Shown here piece by piece: positions 8,595 through 16,807 of a stretch of DNA of 64,000 nt. The stretch is from Actinoplanes teichomyceticus ATCC 31121 (GTDB lineage Bacteria; Actinomycetota; Actinomycetes; Mycobacteriales; Micromonosporaceae): the NCBI RefSeq assembly GCF_003711105.1, contig NZ_CP023865.1, positions 5,047,001 to 5,111,000 of the forward strand, read 5' to 3'. The first letter of the stretch is position 1, and every line of letters starts with the position of its first letter. The notes under the pieces are model-generated. The model worked only from the letters and a program-made list of their open reading frames with translations, searched no databases and had not been told where the DNA came from. A program made the position numbers and the translations under genes.

Positions 8595-9713
8595 ATGCAC
8601 ATCGGCGTGCCGAAAGAGGTCAAGAACCACGAGTACCGGGTGGCGATCACGCCCGCGGGCGTGGTGGAGGCCAGGCGCCACGGGCACGAGGTGATCGTGC
8701 AGGCCGGCGCCGGGGCGGGCTCGGCGATCACCGATGAGGACTACCTGGCGGCCGGCGCCCGGATCCTGCCGGACGCCGACTCGGTCTGGGACGCGGCGGA
8801 CATGATCCTCAAGGTCAAGGAGCCGATCGCCGAGGAGTACCACCGGCTGCGCGCCGGCCAGATCCTCTTCACCTACCTGCACCTGGCCGCCGACCGGGCG
8901 GGCACCGAGGCTCTGCTGAACAGCGGGACCACCGCCATCGCGTACGAGACGGTCCAGCTGCCGGACGGCTCCCTGCCGCTGCTGGCACCGATGTCCGAGG
9001 TGGCCGGACGGCTCGCCCCGCAGGTCGGCGCGTTCAGCCTGATGCGCAACAGCGGCGGGCGCGGTGTCCTGCCGGGCGGGGTGCCCGGGGTGGCGCCCGC
9101 GAAGATCACCGTGATCGGCGGCGGTGTCTCCGGCGCGAACGCCGCGACCATCGCGCTGGGCCTGGGCGCCGACGTGACCGTGCTCGACCTGAGCATCCCG
9201 CGGCTGCGGCAGCTCGACGCCCAGTTCGGCGGCCGGGTCCGGACGCTGGTCTCCAGCCAGTACGCCATCGAGCAGTCGGTGATCGAGGCGGACATGGTGA
9301 TCGGCGCGGTGCTGGTGCCCGGCGCGAAGGCGCCCACCCTGGTCGGCAACGACCTGGTGAAGCGGATGAAGCCGGGATCGGTGCTGGTGGACATCGCGAT
9401 CGACCAGGGCGGCTGCTTCGAGGACTCGCGCCCGACCACCCACGAGGACCCGGTCTACCGGGTGCACGAGTCGGTCTTCTACTGCGTGGCGAACATGCCC
9501 GGGGCGGTGCCGAACACCTCGACGTACGCCCTGACCAACGCCACCCTGCCGTACGTCCTGCGGCTGGCCGACTCGGGCTGGAAGGAGGCGCTGCGGGCCG
9601 ACCGGGCGCTGGCCCTGGGCCTCAACACGCACGCCGGTCTCCTCACCAACGACCTCGTCGGCTCCGCGCTCGGCCTCCCCACCGAGAGCGTCGACTCGGT
9701 CCTCGCGGCCTGA
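8595..9713 (+). CDS. ald: Alanine dehydrogenase
   Basis: NAD-dependent oxidative deamination of L-alanine to pyruvate and ammonia, or the reverse amination; cytoplasmic, usually a hexamer. 372 residues, the normal length. It opens with the signature [20 protein letters not shown], which supplies substrate-binding Arg and Lys, and has the Rossmann motif [12 protein letters not shown] near residue 175. The conserved FTYLHLAAD segment and the [21 protein letters not shown] block are present. Ribosome-binding site GAAAGGA sits ten bases ahead. Divergent from the Lrp/AsnC regulator and followed by a strong hairpin, so it is a single-gene unit. Confidence 0.97.
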   Translation: MHIGVPKEVKNHEYRVAITPAGVVEARRHGHEVIVQAGAGAGSAITDEDYLAAGARILPDADSVWDAADMILKVKEPIAEEYHRLRAGQILFTYLHLAADRAGTEALLNSGTTAIAYETVQLPDGSLPLLAPMSEVAGRLAPQVGAFSLMRNSGGRGVLPGGVPGVAPAKITVIGGGVSGANAATIALGLGADVTVLDLSIPRLRQLDAQFGGRVRTLVSSQYAIEQSVIEADMVIGAVLVPGAKAPTLVGNDLVKRMKPGSVLVDIAIDQGGCFEDSRPTTHEDPVYRVHESVFYCVANMPGAVPNTSTYALTNATLPYVLRLADSGWKEALRADRALALGLNTHAGLLTNDLVGSALGLPTESVDSVLAA

Positions 9714-9724
9714 GCCGGCCCCCC

Positions 9725-9763
9725 GCGCGCCCTCCGTCGCCGCACCCGCGGCGGAGGGCGCGC
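9725..9763 (+). terminator. Hairpin terminator after alanine dehydrogenase
   Basis: GC-rich stem of about 14 bp with one mismatch (GCGCGCCCTCCG paired with CGGAGGGCGCGC), beginning 12 bases after the stop codon. There is no T-tract, as is common in high-GC actinobacteria. Confidence 0.75.
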
Positions 9764-9794
9764 CCCTTCTCGCCGGATGTGAAGCCCGGCAGGC

Positions 9795-9925
9795 GCGACC
9801 CCACGCGACGGAGAACGAAGCAGAGCCCGGCAAACGCGACCCCACCCGACACAGACCGAAGCACAGCCCGACAGGCGCGACCCCACCCGACACAGACCGA
9901 AGCAGAGCCCGGCAAACGCGAAGCC
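9795..9925. repeat. 41-bp tandem repeat, about three copies
   Basis: GCGACCCCAC-type anchors at 9795, 9836, 9877 and 9918 give an exact 41-bp period. Units share CACAGACCGAAGCA and an AGCCCGRCARRCGCGA-like segment. It fills the gap between the convergent ald and metQ genes. No coding sense seen. Confidence 0.85.
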
Positions 9926-10001
9926 CGGGAAACCCGGCCCCACGCGCAGCGGGCGCCTTCCCGGGTCAGACCGGCCGGCGCGAATGTCACATCGATGCCA
10001 T

Positions 10002-10036
10002 GCGGCCGCGCCGGTCATCGTGACCGGCGCGGCCGC
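10002..10036 (-). terminator. Perfect 16-bp hairpin terminator of the met importer operon
   Basis: GCGGCCGCGCCGGTCA and its exact complement are separated by TCG, nine bases beyond the metQ stop codon. It is probably the intrinsic terminator of the metNIQ transcript and could also stop read-through from the opposite direction. Confidence 0.85.
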
Positions 10037-10044
10037 GGCGCGTA

Positions 10045-10866
10045 TCAGAAGGCCGGCAGGACCGAGCCCTGGTACTTGTCGGTGATGAACTTCTTGACCT
10101 CGGCGGAGTGCAGCAGCTTCTCCAGCTTGACGACCCGCGGGTCGTTCTCGTCACCGGTGCGGACGACGACCAGGTTCGCGTACGGGTTGTCGTCCGCGGT
10201 CTCCAGCGCCAGCGCGTCGGTGGCCGGCTTCAGGCCGGTCTCGATCGCGTAGTTGCCGTTGATCACCGAGAGCGCGGTGTCCTCGAGGCTGCGCGGCAGC
10301 TGGGCCGCCTCCAGCGACTTGAACTCCAGGTTCTTCGGGTTGCTGGCGATGTCCTTCTGGGTCGCCTTGACGCCGACGCCCTCCTTGAGGGTGATCAGGC
10401 CGTTCTTGGCGAGCAGGTTGAGCGCCCGGCCCGAGTTGGACGGGTCGTTCGGGATGGCCACGACGCCGCCGGACGGCACCTCGGCCAGGCTCTTGACCTT
10501 CTTGGAGTACACGCCGAGCGGCTCGATGTGCACCGGCTTGAGCGCGGTGAACTTGTAGCCCTTCGACGCGACCTCCTCCTCCAGGTACGGAATGTGCTGG
10601 AAGTAGTTGGCGTCGAGCTGCTTCTCCTTGAGGGCGACGTTCGGCTGGACGTAGTCGTTGAAGCTGACGATGTCCAGCTTCAGGCCCTCCTTGGCGGCCA
10701 GGTTGTCCTTCACGTACTGAAGGATCTCGGCGTGCGGGACCGGGCTGACGCCCACCTTGAGGGTGTCCGACTTCGCGTCACCGGAGTCGTCGGAGGAGCC
10801 GCACGCGGCCAGCCCCAGTACGAGGGAGGCGGCGGCCAGGGCGGCGGCGAGGGAACGGCGGCGCAT
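10045..10866 (-). CDS. metQ: Methionine ABC transporter substrate-binding lipoprotein MetQ
   Basis: 273-residue extracytoplasmic lipoprotein that captures D/L-methionine for the MetNI importer. It has a basic start (MRRRSLAA), a hydrophobic stretch and a lipobox ending LAAC at about residue 21. NlpA/MetQ hallmarks follow: LKVGVSPVPHAEILQYVK, FNDYVQPNVAL, DANYFQHIPYL, IPNDPSNSGRALNLL and NGNYAIETGL. It is the last gene of the operon, 22 bases after metI, and is followed by a perfect hairpin. Methionine specificity is inferred from family and operon structure; close relatives may carry other compounds. Confidence 0.95.
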   Translation of the reverse strand: MRRRSLAAALAAASLVLGLAACGSSDDSGDAKSDTLKVGVSPVPHAEILQYVKDNLAAKEGLKLDIVSFNDYVQPNVALKEKQLDANYFQHIPYLEEEVASKGYKFTALKPVHIEPLGVYSKKVKSLAEVPSGGVVAIPNDPSNSGRALNLLAKNGLITLKEGVGVKATQKDIASNPKNLEFKSLEAAQLPRSLEDTALSVINGNYAIETGLKPATDALALETADDNPYANLVVVRTGDENDPRVVKLEKLLHSAEVKKFITDKYQGSVLPAF

Positions 10867-10888
10867 GATCGAAAGGAGCCTTTCTGGT

Positions 10889-11545
10889 TTATCGGTGGGA
10901 GAGCCGGCGGGCGAGGAGATCGCCCACCATCTGGATGAGCTGGACGAAGACCACCAGTACCACGACCGTCGCGATCATGACCTTGCCCTCGAACCGGTTG
11001 TAGCCGTAGTCGATCGCGAGGGCGCCGAGGCCGCCGCCGCCGACCGAGCCGGCCATCGCGGAGTACCCGGTGATGGCGATGATCGTGATGGTGAAGCCGG
11101 AGATCAGGCCGGGCAGGCCCTCGCGGAGCAGCACCTTGCCGACGATGGTGCCGCGGCCGGCGCCCATCGCGGTGGCCGCGGCGACCACGTCCGCGGGCAC
11201 CTCGTGCAGCGCGGTCTCCACGATCCGGGCGAAGAACGGGATGGCGCCGACGATCAGCGGAACGATCGCCGCGTCCGTGCCGATGCTGGTGCCGACCACC
11301 AGCCGGGTGAACGGGGTGATCGACACCATCAGGATCAGGAACGGGATCGAGCGGCCGAGGTTGACGATCATCCCGAGCAGCGCGTTCAGCGGCGGCGCCG
11401 GCAGCAGGCCGCCGCGCTCGGTCAGCACGAACAGCACGCCGATCAGCAGGCCGCCGATCGCGGTGAACAGCGAGGCGACGCCGACCATCCAGGCGGTCTC
11501 CTCCGACGCCGGGCCGAGCAGCTCGAACACTTCGGACCAGGTCAC
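10889..11545 (-). CDS. metI: Methionine ABC transporter permease MetI
   Basis: 218-residue membrane subunit of the MetNIQ importer with five predicted helices. The EAA loop ALHEVPADVVAAATAMGAGR contacts MetN. Other MetI features are the RSIPFLILM segment and the GSVGGGGLGALAIDYGYNRF stretch before the last helix. GTG start overlaps the metN stop by four bases (GTGA), indicating translational coupling. Confidence 0.95.
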   Translation of the reverse strand: MTWSEVFELLGPASEETAWMVGVASLFTAIGGLLIGVLFVLTERGGLLPAPPLNALLGMIVNLGRSIPFLILMVSITPFTRLVVGTSIGTDAAIVPLIVGAIPFFARIVETALHEVPADVVAAATAMGAGRGTIVGKVLLREGLPGLISGFTITIIAITGYSAMAGSVGGGGLGALAIDYGYNRFEGKVMIATVVVLVVFVQLIQMVGDLLARRLSHR

Positions 11546-12525
11546 GACGCCACCCCCACACCCGCGCCGCGGCTGCGCAGGAACTCCAGGGCCGCGCTGT
11601 TCTCGTCCGGCCCGCCGGGCAGCGCGAGCCGCCAGCGTCCGGCCCGGGTGGCGGCCAGCGTCTCCACCGCGCCGCCGAGGATGCGCACGTCGGTGTCGAA
11701 GCGGCGGGCCAGTTCGGCGATGAGCGGGGCGTCCGCGTCGGCGCCGCTGACCGTGACGTCGACGACCGTCGCGCCGGGCAGCTCGGTCGGGCCCTCCAGC
11801 GGGAACAGGTCGCGGGCCAGCTCCGACCCGGGCCGCTGGAGCAGGTCGCCGACCGCGCCGGACTCGACGAACCGGCCGTCGCGCATGATCGCGGCGGACG
11901 TGCAGATCCGCTTCACCACGGCCATCTCGTGGGTGATCAGCAGGATGGTCAGGCCGAGACGCCGGTTGAGGTCGAGCAGCAGGCGCAGGATCGAGTCGGT
12001 GGTCTCCGGGTCGAGCGCCGAGGTGGCCTCGTCGGAGAGCAGCACCTGGGGGCGGGCGGCGAGCGCCCGGGCGATGCCGACCCGCTGCTTCTGGCCGCCG
12101 GAGAGCTGCGCCGGGTACGCGTCCGCCCGGTCGGCGAGCCCGACGAGTTCGAGCAGCTCGGCGACCCGGGCCCGGCGCTCGGCGCGCGGCACCCCGGTCA
12201 CCTCCAGGGCGAACGCCACGTTCCCGGCCACGGTGCGCGAGGACAGCAGCGCGAAGTGCTGATGGATCATCCCGATCCGGTGCCGGGCCAGGCGCAGCTC
12301 GCGGCGACGCAGCCGGGTCAGCTCGACCCCGCCCACGGTGACCGTGCCGGCGTCGGGTCGTTCCAGCATGTTGACGCAGCGCAGCAGCGTGCTCTTGCCC
12401 GCGCCGCTGCGCCCGAGGACGCCGTAGACCTCGCCCTCGCCGACGCTCAGGTCGACTCCGTCGACCGCGGCCACGGACCGTTGTCGGGAGCGGTACGTCT
12501 TACGAAGACCGCTAATCTCAATCAC
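11542..12525 (-). CDS. metN: Methionine ABC transporter ATPase MetN
   Basis: 327-residue cytoplasmic ATPase that powers methionine uptake. Motifs in order: Walker A GRSGAGKST (about residue 38), Q-loop, signature LSGGQKQR, Walker B VLLSDEATSALD and the switch His in LLITHEM. The last 80 residues form a NIL domain, the regulatory methionine-binding module that closes the transporter when internal methionine is high. GTG start. It is the first gene of the operon, and its upstream leader carries a palindrome rather than an obvious SAM riboswitch. Confidence 0.95.
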   Translation of the reverse strand: MIEISGLRKTYRSRQRSVAAVDGVDLSVGEGEVYGVLGRSGAGKSTLLRCVNMLERPDAGTVTVGGVELTRLRRRELRLARHRIGMIHQHFALLSSRTVAGNVAFALEVTGVPRAERRARVAELLELVGLADRADAYPAQLSGGQKQRVGIARALAARPQVLLSDEATSALDPETTDSILRLLLDLNRRLGLTILLITHEMAVVKRICTSAAIMRDGRFVESGAVGDLLQRPGSELARDLFPLEGPTELPGATVVDVTVSGADADAPLIAELARRFDTDVRILGGAVETLAATRAGRWRLALPGGPDENSAALEFLRSRGAGVGVAS

Positions 12526-12559
12526 GTAAACACCCTGGTCAGCCTGTGTGATCCGGATC

Positions 12560-12588
12560 GCAAAACCTACTCAGCTGATGGGTTTTGC
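12560..12588. promoter_or_regulatory. Imperfect 29-bp palindrome upstream of metNIQ
   Basis: GCAAAACC and GGTTTTGC flank a centre containing the perfect palindrome TCAGCTGA, 35 bases ahead of the metN start. It is AT-rich against its surroundings and could be a repressor operator or a leader hairpin. No known methionine regulator site was matched. Confidence 0.5.
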
Positions 12589-12684
12589 CGCGTGGCCTAC
12601 GCTAGCCTCCACACTGCCGCGAAGCCACTCGATGTAACGTCCCTCACTTGGTACGTCACTTTCCGGTAACACCGGGGCTGCCGA

Positions 12685-12720
12685 GCACCCCACCCGGCCC
12701 GCCCGGGCCGGGTGGGGTGC
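12685..12720 (-). terminator. Perfect 16-bp hairpin terminator
   Basis: GCACCCCACCCGGCCC and its exact complement around a four-base loop, eight bases beyond the stop codon of the small gene that ends the two-component operon. It separates that operon from the met leader. Confidence 0.85.
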
Positions 12721-12727
12721 CGCCGGC

Positions 12728-12913
12728 TCAGCCGGCGGAGTTGCGCAGGGCGCGCTCGGTCTCGTTCGGCGCCGAGTCGGGGATCTCCGGCGTACGCCGG
12801 GTCTCGGCGAGCTCGACCATGTCGTCCGGGTGGATGCGGGGCGGCAACACGCCGAACCGCTCGCTCCGGTCCCGCCGGGCGTCGGCGTCGGCCGGTCGCG
12901 GGTCGTCAGTCAT
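12728..12913 (-). CDS. Small acidic/basic protein at the end of a two-component operon
   Basis: 61 residues, highly charged, no membrane segment, no known domain (MTDDPRPADADARRDRSERF then GVLPPRIHPDDMVELAET). It lies 12 bases after the response-regulator stop and is followed by a strong hairpin, so it belongs to the operon. The FGVLPPRIHPDDMV core has the look of a conserved short actinobacterial protein, but I cannot assign a function. Confidence 0.6.
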   Translation of the reverse strand: MTDDPRPADADARRDRSERFGVLPPRIHPDDMVELAETRRTPEIPDSAPNETERALRNSAG

Positions 12914-12925
12914 GCGCCGATCGTC

Positions 12926-13588
12926 TCACCGGCGCGCCTCGTGCACCAGGATGGCGACCTGCACCCGGTTGGCGCAGTCCAGTTTCTCCAGCAGCCGCGA
13001 CACGTACGCCTTCACGGTCGGCACGCTGATGTGCAGCCCGGCGGAGATCTCGGCGTTCGAGCTGCCGGTGGCCACCGCCTCGGCGACCTCGCGTTCCCGC
13101 TCGCTGAGCCGCCGCAGCCGGGCGCGCGCCCGCTCGGCCCGCTCGTCCGCGGCGGCCGGCGCCCGGTCCCGGCCGACCGCGTGGCCGATCAGCCGGGGCA
13201 GCACCGACGGCGCCAGGATCGACTCACCGGCCGCCGCCCGGCGCACCGCGTCCAGAATCGCCTCCGGCGCGATGTCCTTGAGCAGGAAGCCGTTCGCGCC
13301 CAGCCGCAGGGCCCCGAGCAGGTGCTCGTCGGTGTCGAAAGTGGTCAGCACGATCACCGCCGGGTCCGGTCCGGCCCGCCGGATCTCGCCGGTCGCGGCG
13401 AGCCCGTCCATCCGCGGCATCCGGATGTCCATCAGCACCACGTCCGGGCGCAGCCGGCGGACCAGCTCGACGGCTTCCGCGCCGTCCCCCGCCTCGCCGA
13501 CCAGCCGCAGGTCCGCTCCCGCGCCCAGCACCAGCGACAGGCCCACCCGGACCAGTGGGTCGTCGTCAACGATCAGTACCCGGATCAC
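12926..13588 (-). CDS. NarL/LuxR-family response regulator
   Basis: 220-residue DNA-binding response regulator. The receiver domain is canonical: acidic cluster VDDDP at residues 8-10, phospho-acceptor Asp in VVLMDIRMP (about 54), and Lys in FLLKDI. The C-terminal LuxR-type helix-turn-helix runs LSEREREVAEAVATGSSNAE to VPTVKAYVSRLLEKL. GTG start overlaps the kinase stop by four bases. It should be the cognate partner of the adjacent histidine kinase. Targets are unknown, though autoregulation of the operon is common. Confidence 0.95.
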   Translation of the reverse strand: MIRVLIVDDDPLVRVGLSLVLGAGADLRLVGEAGDGAEAVELVRRLRPDVVLMDIRMPRMDGLAATGEIRRAGPDPAVIVLTTFDTDEHLLGALRLGANGFLLKDIAPEAILDAVRRAAAGESILAPSVLPRLIGHAVGRDRAPAAADERAERARARLRRLSEREREVAEAVATGSSNAEISAGLHISVPTVKAYVSRLLEKLDCANRVQVAILVHEARR

Positions 13589-14745
13589 ACCGGCCACGGT
13601 AGCCACGCCTCCAGCCGGAAGGTGAGGGCGCCGTCCGGGGCACGGTGCACGCCGTGCCGTAAGCGGCCGCCGAGCAGGTCGACCCGCTCGGTGAGACCGA
13701 GGAGGCCGGCGCCGGCGCCCGGTGGGGCCGGGGCCGGACGGGCCGGGACCGGATTGGCGATCAGCACGTGCAGCTCGCCGTCCCCGGCGCGGGACAGCTC
13801 GACGCGCACGGTCGTACCCGGAGCGTGTTTGCCCGCGTTGGTCAAGCCCTCCTGGACCAGGCGGTAGACGGTGCGGCCGAGGGCGGCGCCGGGCGGGGCC
13901 CCGGCCAGCCGGTTGTCGAAGTCCACCGGCACACCGGCCGCCCGCGCGTCGGTGACCAGGTCGTCCAGCTGCTCCGGACCGGGCTGCGGGCGCAGCCCGT
14001 CGCCCGGCTCGCGCGGCCCGGCACGCAGCACGCCGAGAATCTCCCGCAGGTCCTCCAGGGCCTGGTGCGCGCTGTCGCGGATGGTCGTCGCCGCCTCGGC
14101 CACCTCCTGCGGGGTCAGGTCGGGCCGAATCTGCAGCGCGCCGGCGTGCAGGCTGACCATGGAGATCCGGTGCGCGAGCGCGTCGTGCATCTCCCGGGCG
14201 ATCCGCTCGCGTTCCAGCGCGCGCAGCCGCTCGGCGCGGACCCGGGCCTCCTCCTCGGCTCGCGTGGCCCGTTCCCGCAGGACCTCGATCAGGTCCCGGC
14301 GGGCGCGCATGGCGACCGCGACGGCCACGGTCGCGGTGAGGAACGCGAGGGTGAACACGAACTCGGCGGCCGGCGGCAGCTGCGGATCCGGGCGCAGCAG
14401 GCTGTAGGCCACCCCGGCCAGCAGATTCAGCGCGAGCAGCACCCCGATCACCGGGCCGCGCCGCCGGGTGATCACCGTGTAGAGGGCGATCAGCGCGGCC
14501 ACGCCGGCGAAGTCGGTCACCGCGGTGATGGGCGCGAGCACGGCGGCCACGGCGACCGGATGCCGGCGCCGCCACCACAGCATGGTCGAGGCCGCGAAGG
14601 CGAGCAGCAGGCTGAAGAACGTCGCGTCTCCGGCGATCCGGCCGCCCGCCTCGGCGTCCGCCGCGATGACCAGCGCGCAGAATGCCGCCGCCAGGATCGC
14701 GACCACGTCGAAGACCCGCGCGGCGGCCCGCTCGGTCCGGATCAC
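13585..14745 (-). CDS. Sensor histidine kinase (NarL partner, HisKA_3 type)
   Basis: 386-residue membrane kinase. Five to six hydrophobic segments fill residues 15-155 with almost no extracytoplasmic domain, so the signal is probably sensed in or near the membrane. A short coiled linker (RRDLIEVLRERATRAEEEAR) leads to the dimerisation helix with the phospho-acceptor His in REMHDALAHRIS. The ATPase domain shows the N-box LVQEGLTNAGKHA and G-box GAGLLGLTERV. GTG start overlaps the upstream gene by four bases, and the stop overlaps the regulator by four bases. Confidence 0.93.
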   Translation of the reverse strand: MIRTERAAARVFDVVAILAAAFCALVIAADAEAGGRIAGDATFFSLLLAFAASTMLWWRRRHPVAVAAVLAPITAVTDFAGVAALIALYTVITRRRGPVIGVLLALNLLAGVAYSLLRPDPQLPPAAEFVFTLAFLTATVAVAVAMRARRDLIEVLRERATRAEEEARVRAERLRALERERIAREMHDALAHRISMVSLHAGALQIRPDLTPQEVAEAATTIRDSAHQALEDLREILGVLRAGPREPGDGLRPQPGPEQLDDLVTDARAAGVPVDFDNRLAGAPPGAALGRTVYRLVQEGLTNAGKHAPGTTVRVELSRAGDGELHVLIANPVPARPAPAPPGAGAGLLGLTERVDLLGGRLRHGVHRAPDGALTFRLEAWLPWPV

Positions 14746-15413
14746 TGCTGCACCAGCCGGCGCCAGTGTTGCCTGTCGCCCTCGTCGCGGACCGAGTAAC
14801 CCAGCTTCTCCAGGGTGGCGCGCAGCTCGCCGGCCTCCTCGGTGGCTCTCTTGCGCAGCGCGACGGCGCGGGCGGCGAACACCGCGGCGATCTCGGGCGG
14901 CAGCTCGTCGACGCCGGTCCACGGGCGGTAGAGGTCCGCGTACGGGTCGGTGTCGCTCCACGGATACCCGAACTCGCGGAAGGTCCGGGCCAGCACGCCC
15001 CACCGGGCCCGCGGCACGCACCGGGCCGCCTGGCGCGACTGCCGGTCGAGTACGACAAGGCTCTCGCCGTCGGGGTGCACGGCCGCGATATCGGCCCGCG
15101 GCAGCACCCGCCCGCCGAGGCGCACCTGCTCGCGGGTGACCGTGATGTGCGCCAGGTGCTCGTGCAGCGCCGCGGCCGCGAACATCCCGGCCGCGACCAG
15201 GAGCGCCCCGAGCACGGCGAGCTCCCCCCACGCGTCGACCCGGCCGAGCGCCACGAGGACCGGCCGGAACGGCAGCGGGGCGGGCAGCCGCAGCACCCAC
15301 CGGGCGGCCACCGGCACACTCACGGTCAGCAGCAGGCCCAGCGCCGCCGGGCCGAAGGTGATCAGTATGCGGTCCGGCGGCGAGAACCCGAGTTCGGCGG
15401 TGTCCCTGGTCAT
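14742..15413 (-). CDS. YqeB-like membrane protein, first gene of the two-component operon
   Basis: 223 residues with two strong hydrophobic segments (about 22-42 and 68-88), then a cytoplasmic part in which HITVTREQVRLGGRVLPRAD resembles a small PH-like beta domain, and a C-terminal charged region ending RDEGDRQHWRRLVQQ. The layout matches proteins called YqeB in actinobacteria, whose role is unknown. The four-base overlap with the kinase suggests the two are made together, so it may modulate signal perception. That is inference from position only. Confidence 0.7.
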   Translation of the reverse strand: MTRDTAELGFSPPDRILITFGPAALGLLLTVSVPVAARWVLRLPAPLPFRPVLVALGRVDAWGELAVLGALLVAAGMFAAAALHEHLAHITVTREQVRLGGRVLPRADIAAVHPDGESLVVLDRQSRQAARCVPRARWGVLARTFREFGYPWSDTDPYADLYRPWTGVDELPPEIAAVFAARAVALRKRATEEAGELRATLEKLGYSVRDEGDRQHWRRLVQQ

Positions 15414-15539
15414 GCCCCGACGCTAAGGCGCGCGGCGATCCGCGAACCAGTCGGCGAAAGTCGGTCGGGACTAACTTTGGTCTCACGCGGCGGCGCCCGC
15501 CCGACTGGGCCACCGCGACGGCCGACCACCAGAGCCTGC

Positions 15540-16733
15540 TCAGTCCCCGGTGACCGGGACGGCGAGCGCGATGGTCAGGGCGAGCACCCAGCCCGGGTCC
15601 TTGAGCTTCTCGCCGTACAGCTCGCGCAGCCGGGCCATCCGGTAGCGGACCGTCTGCGGGTGCACGAACAGCTCCGCCGCCACGTCCTCGCGCCGCCCCT
15701 GGTGCACCAGCCAGCTGCGCAGCGTCTCGACCAGCTTGGCCGCCGCCGTCCCGCGCTCGCCGGCCAGCGGGGCGAGCGCCCGCTCGCGCAGGTCGGCCAG
15801 CGCCTCCGGATCGGCCGAGACGACCAGCTCGGTCAGGTGGTCCTCGGTGTCCACGACCGCGCCGCCGGCCGGGGTGTGCAGCCGGTGCACCCGGATCGCC
15901 CGATCCACCGAGCCCTGCGCCAGCAGCCACGGCCGGGCCGGGCCGATCACCGCGTTGTGCCCGGTCAGCAGCCGGGTCAGGTGCGCCCGGGAGGCGCCCT
16001 GCGGGTCCGGCACCAGCAGCACCGCCATGCCCGGCAGGTCGGGCAGCGCCCCGGCGAGCGGCAGCGTACGCGGGTCGAGCAGATCGATCAGCCCGCGCGC
16101 CGCCCGCTCCGGGAGCAGGACCGCGGTGAGCGTCTGCGGCGGGGTCCAGTCGGCGCGCTCGGCGGCCGCCTGCAGCACGTGCGCCGGCTCCCCGGCGACC
16201 AGGGCCTGGGCGAGCTGCTGCAGGTGGCGCAGCCGGATGCGCCCGGAGGTGGCCAGCTCGTCGGCGTGCCCGGCGACGCTCGCCGCGGACAGCTCGTCGA
16301 TGTAGGCGAACACCAGCTCGGCGAAGTCCGCGATGGTCCCGGCCGGCTGCCCGGTGCCCACGCTGATCGCGGCCAGCTCCCGCCAGGCCACCCGGGCGCC
16401 CACCCGGTACGCCGCGAGCAGCGCGTCCAGGCTGCGGCCGGAGCGTGCCTCACCGCGCCCCAGCGCGTACGCCGCCTCCAGCGCGGCCGCCAGCGGAGTG
16501 CCCGGGTCGGTGCCGGGCCGGGACACCAGATTGAGGAACGTCCCGAGCGCCGCCTGCACCGCCCGCTCGATCTTGTGCCCGAGCTCCCCGGCGAACGGCT
16601 CCGCGTACGCCGGCACCTCCATCGTGATCGCGGCGATGGTCTGCACGGCGACCTCGGGCAGCCCCCGGCGCAGCGGATCGACGACCTCGGCGGGTAAACG
16701 GTAGGACCGTACGTCACGCAGCGGTTCGAGCAC
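15540..16733 (-). CDS. PucR/CdaR-type transcriptional regulator of the desaturase pair
   Basis: 397-residue cytoplasmic regulator. The N-terminal two thirds are an RsbRD/GGDEF-like sensory region. The C-terminal PucR helix-turn-helix reads LVETLRSWLVHQGRREDVAA then HPQTVRYRMARLRELYG. GTG at 16733 is chosen because GAGGGG lies five to six bases ahead; the frame stays open 63 bases further upstream but without a better site. It is divergent from the reductase-desaturase pair across 74 bp, an arrangement seen in other actinobacteria, so it probably controls membrane-lipid desaturation. The signal is unknown. Confidence 0.9.
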   Translation of the reverse strand: MLEPLRDVRSYRLPAEVVDPLRRGLPEVAVQTIAAITMEVPAYAEPFAGELGHKIERAVQAALGTFLNLVSRPGTDPGTPLAAALEAAYALGRGEARSGRSLDALLAAYRVGARVAWRELAAISVGTGQPAGTIADFAELVFAYIDELSAASVAGHADELATSGRIRLRHLQQLAQALVAGEPAHVLQAAAERADWTPPQTLTAVLLPERAARGLIDLLDPRTLPLAGALPDLPGMAVLLVPDPQGASRAHLTRLLTGHNAVIGPARPWLLAQGSVDRAIRVHRLHTPAGGAVVDTEDHLTELVVSADPEALADLRERALAPLAGERGTAAAKLVETLRSWLVHQGRREDVAAELFVHPQTVRYRMARLRELYGEKLKDPGWVLALTIALAVPVTGD

Positions 16734-16807
16734 ACTTACCCCTCTTCTCGGACTGGTTATCACTCCCGTCGAACAATTATGGCCCTTCCGATTCACTTCT
16801 CCCGGTC

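Noticed and set aside
12526..12660. SAM riboswitch ahead of metN
   Set aside because: None of the conserved S-box or SAM-IV sequence blocks I know could be found on the minus strand; only a palindrome is present.
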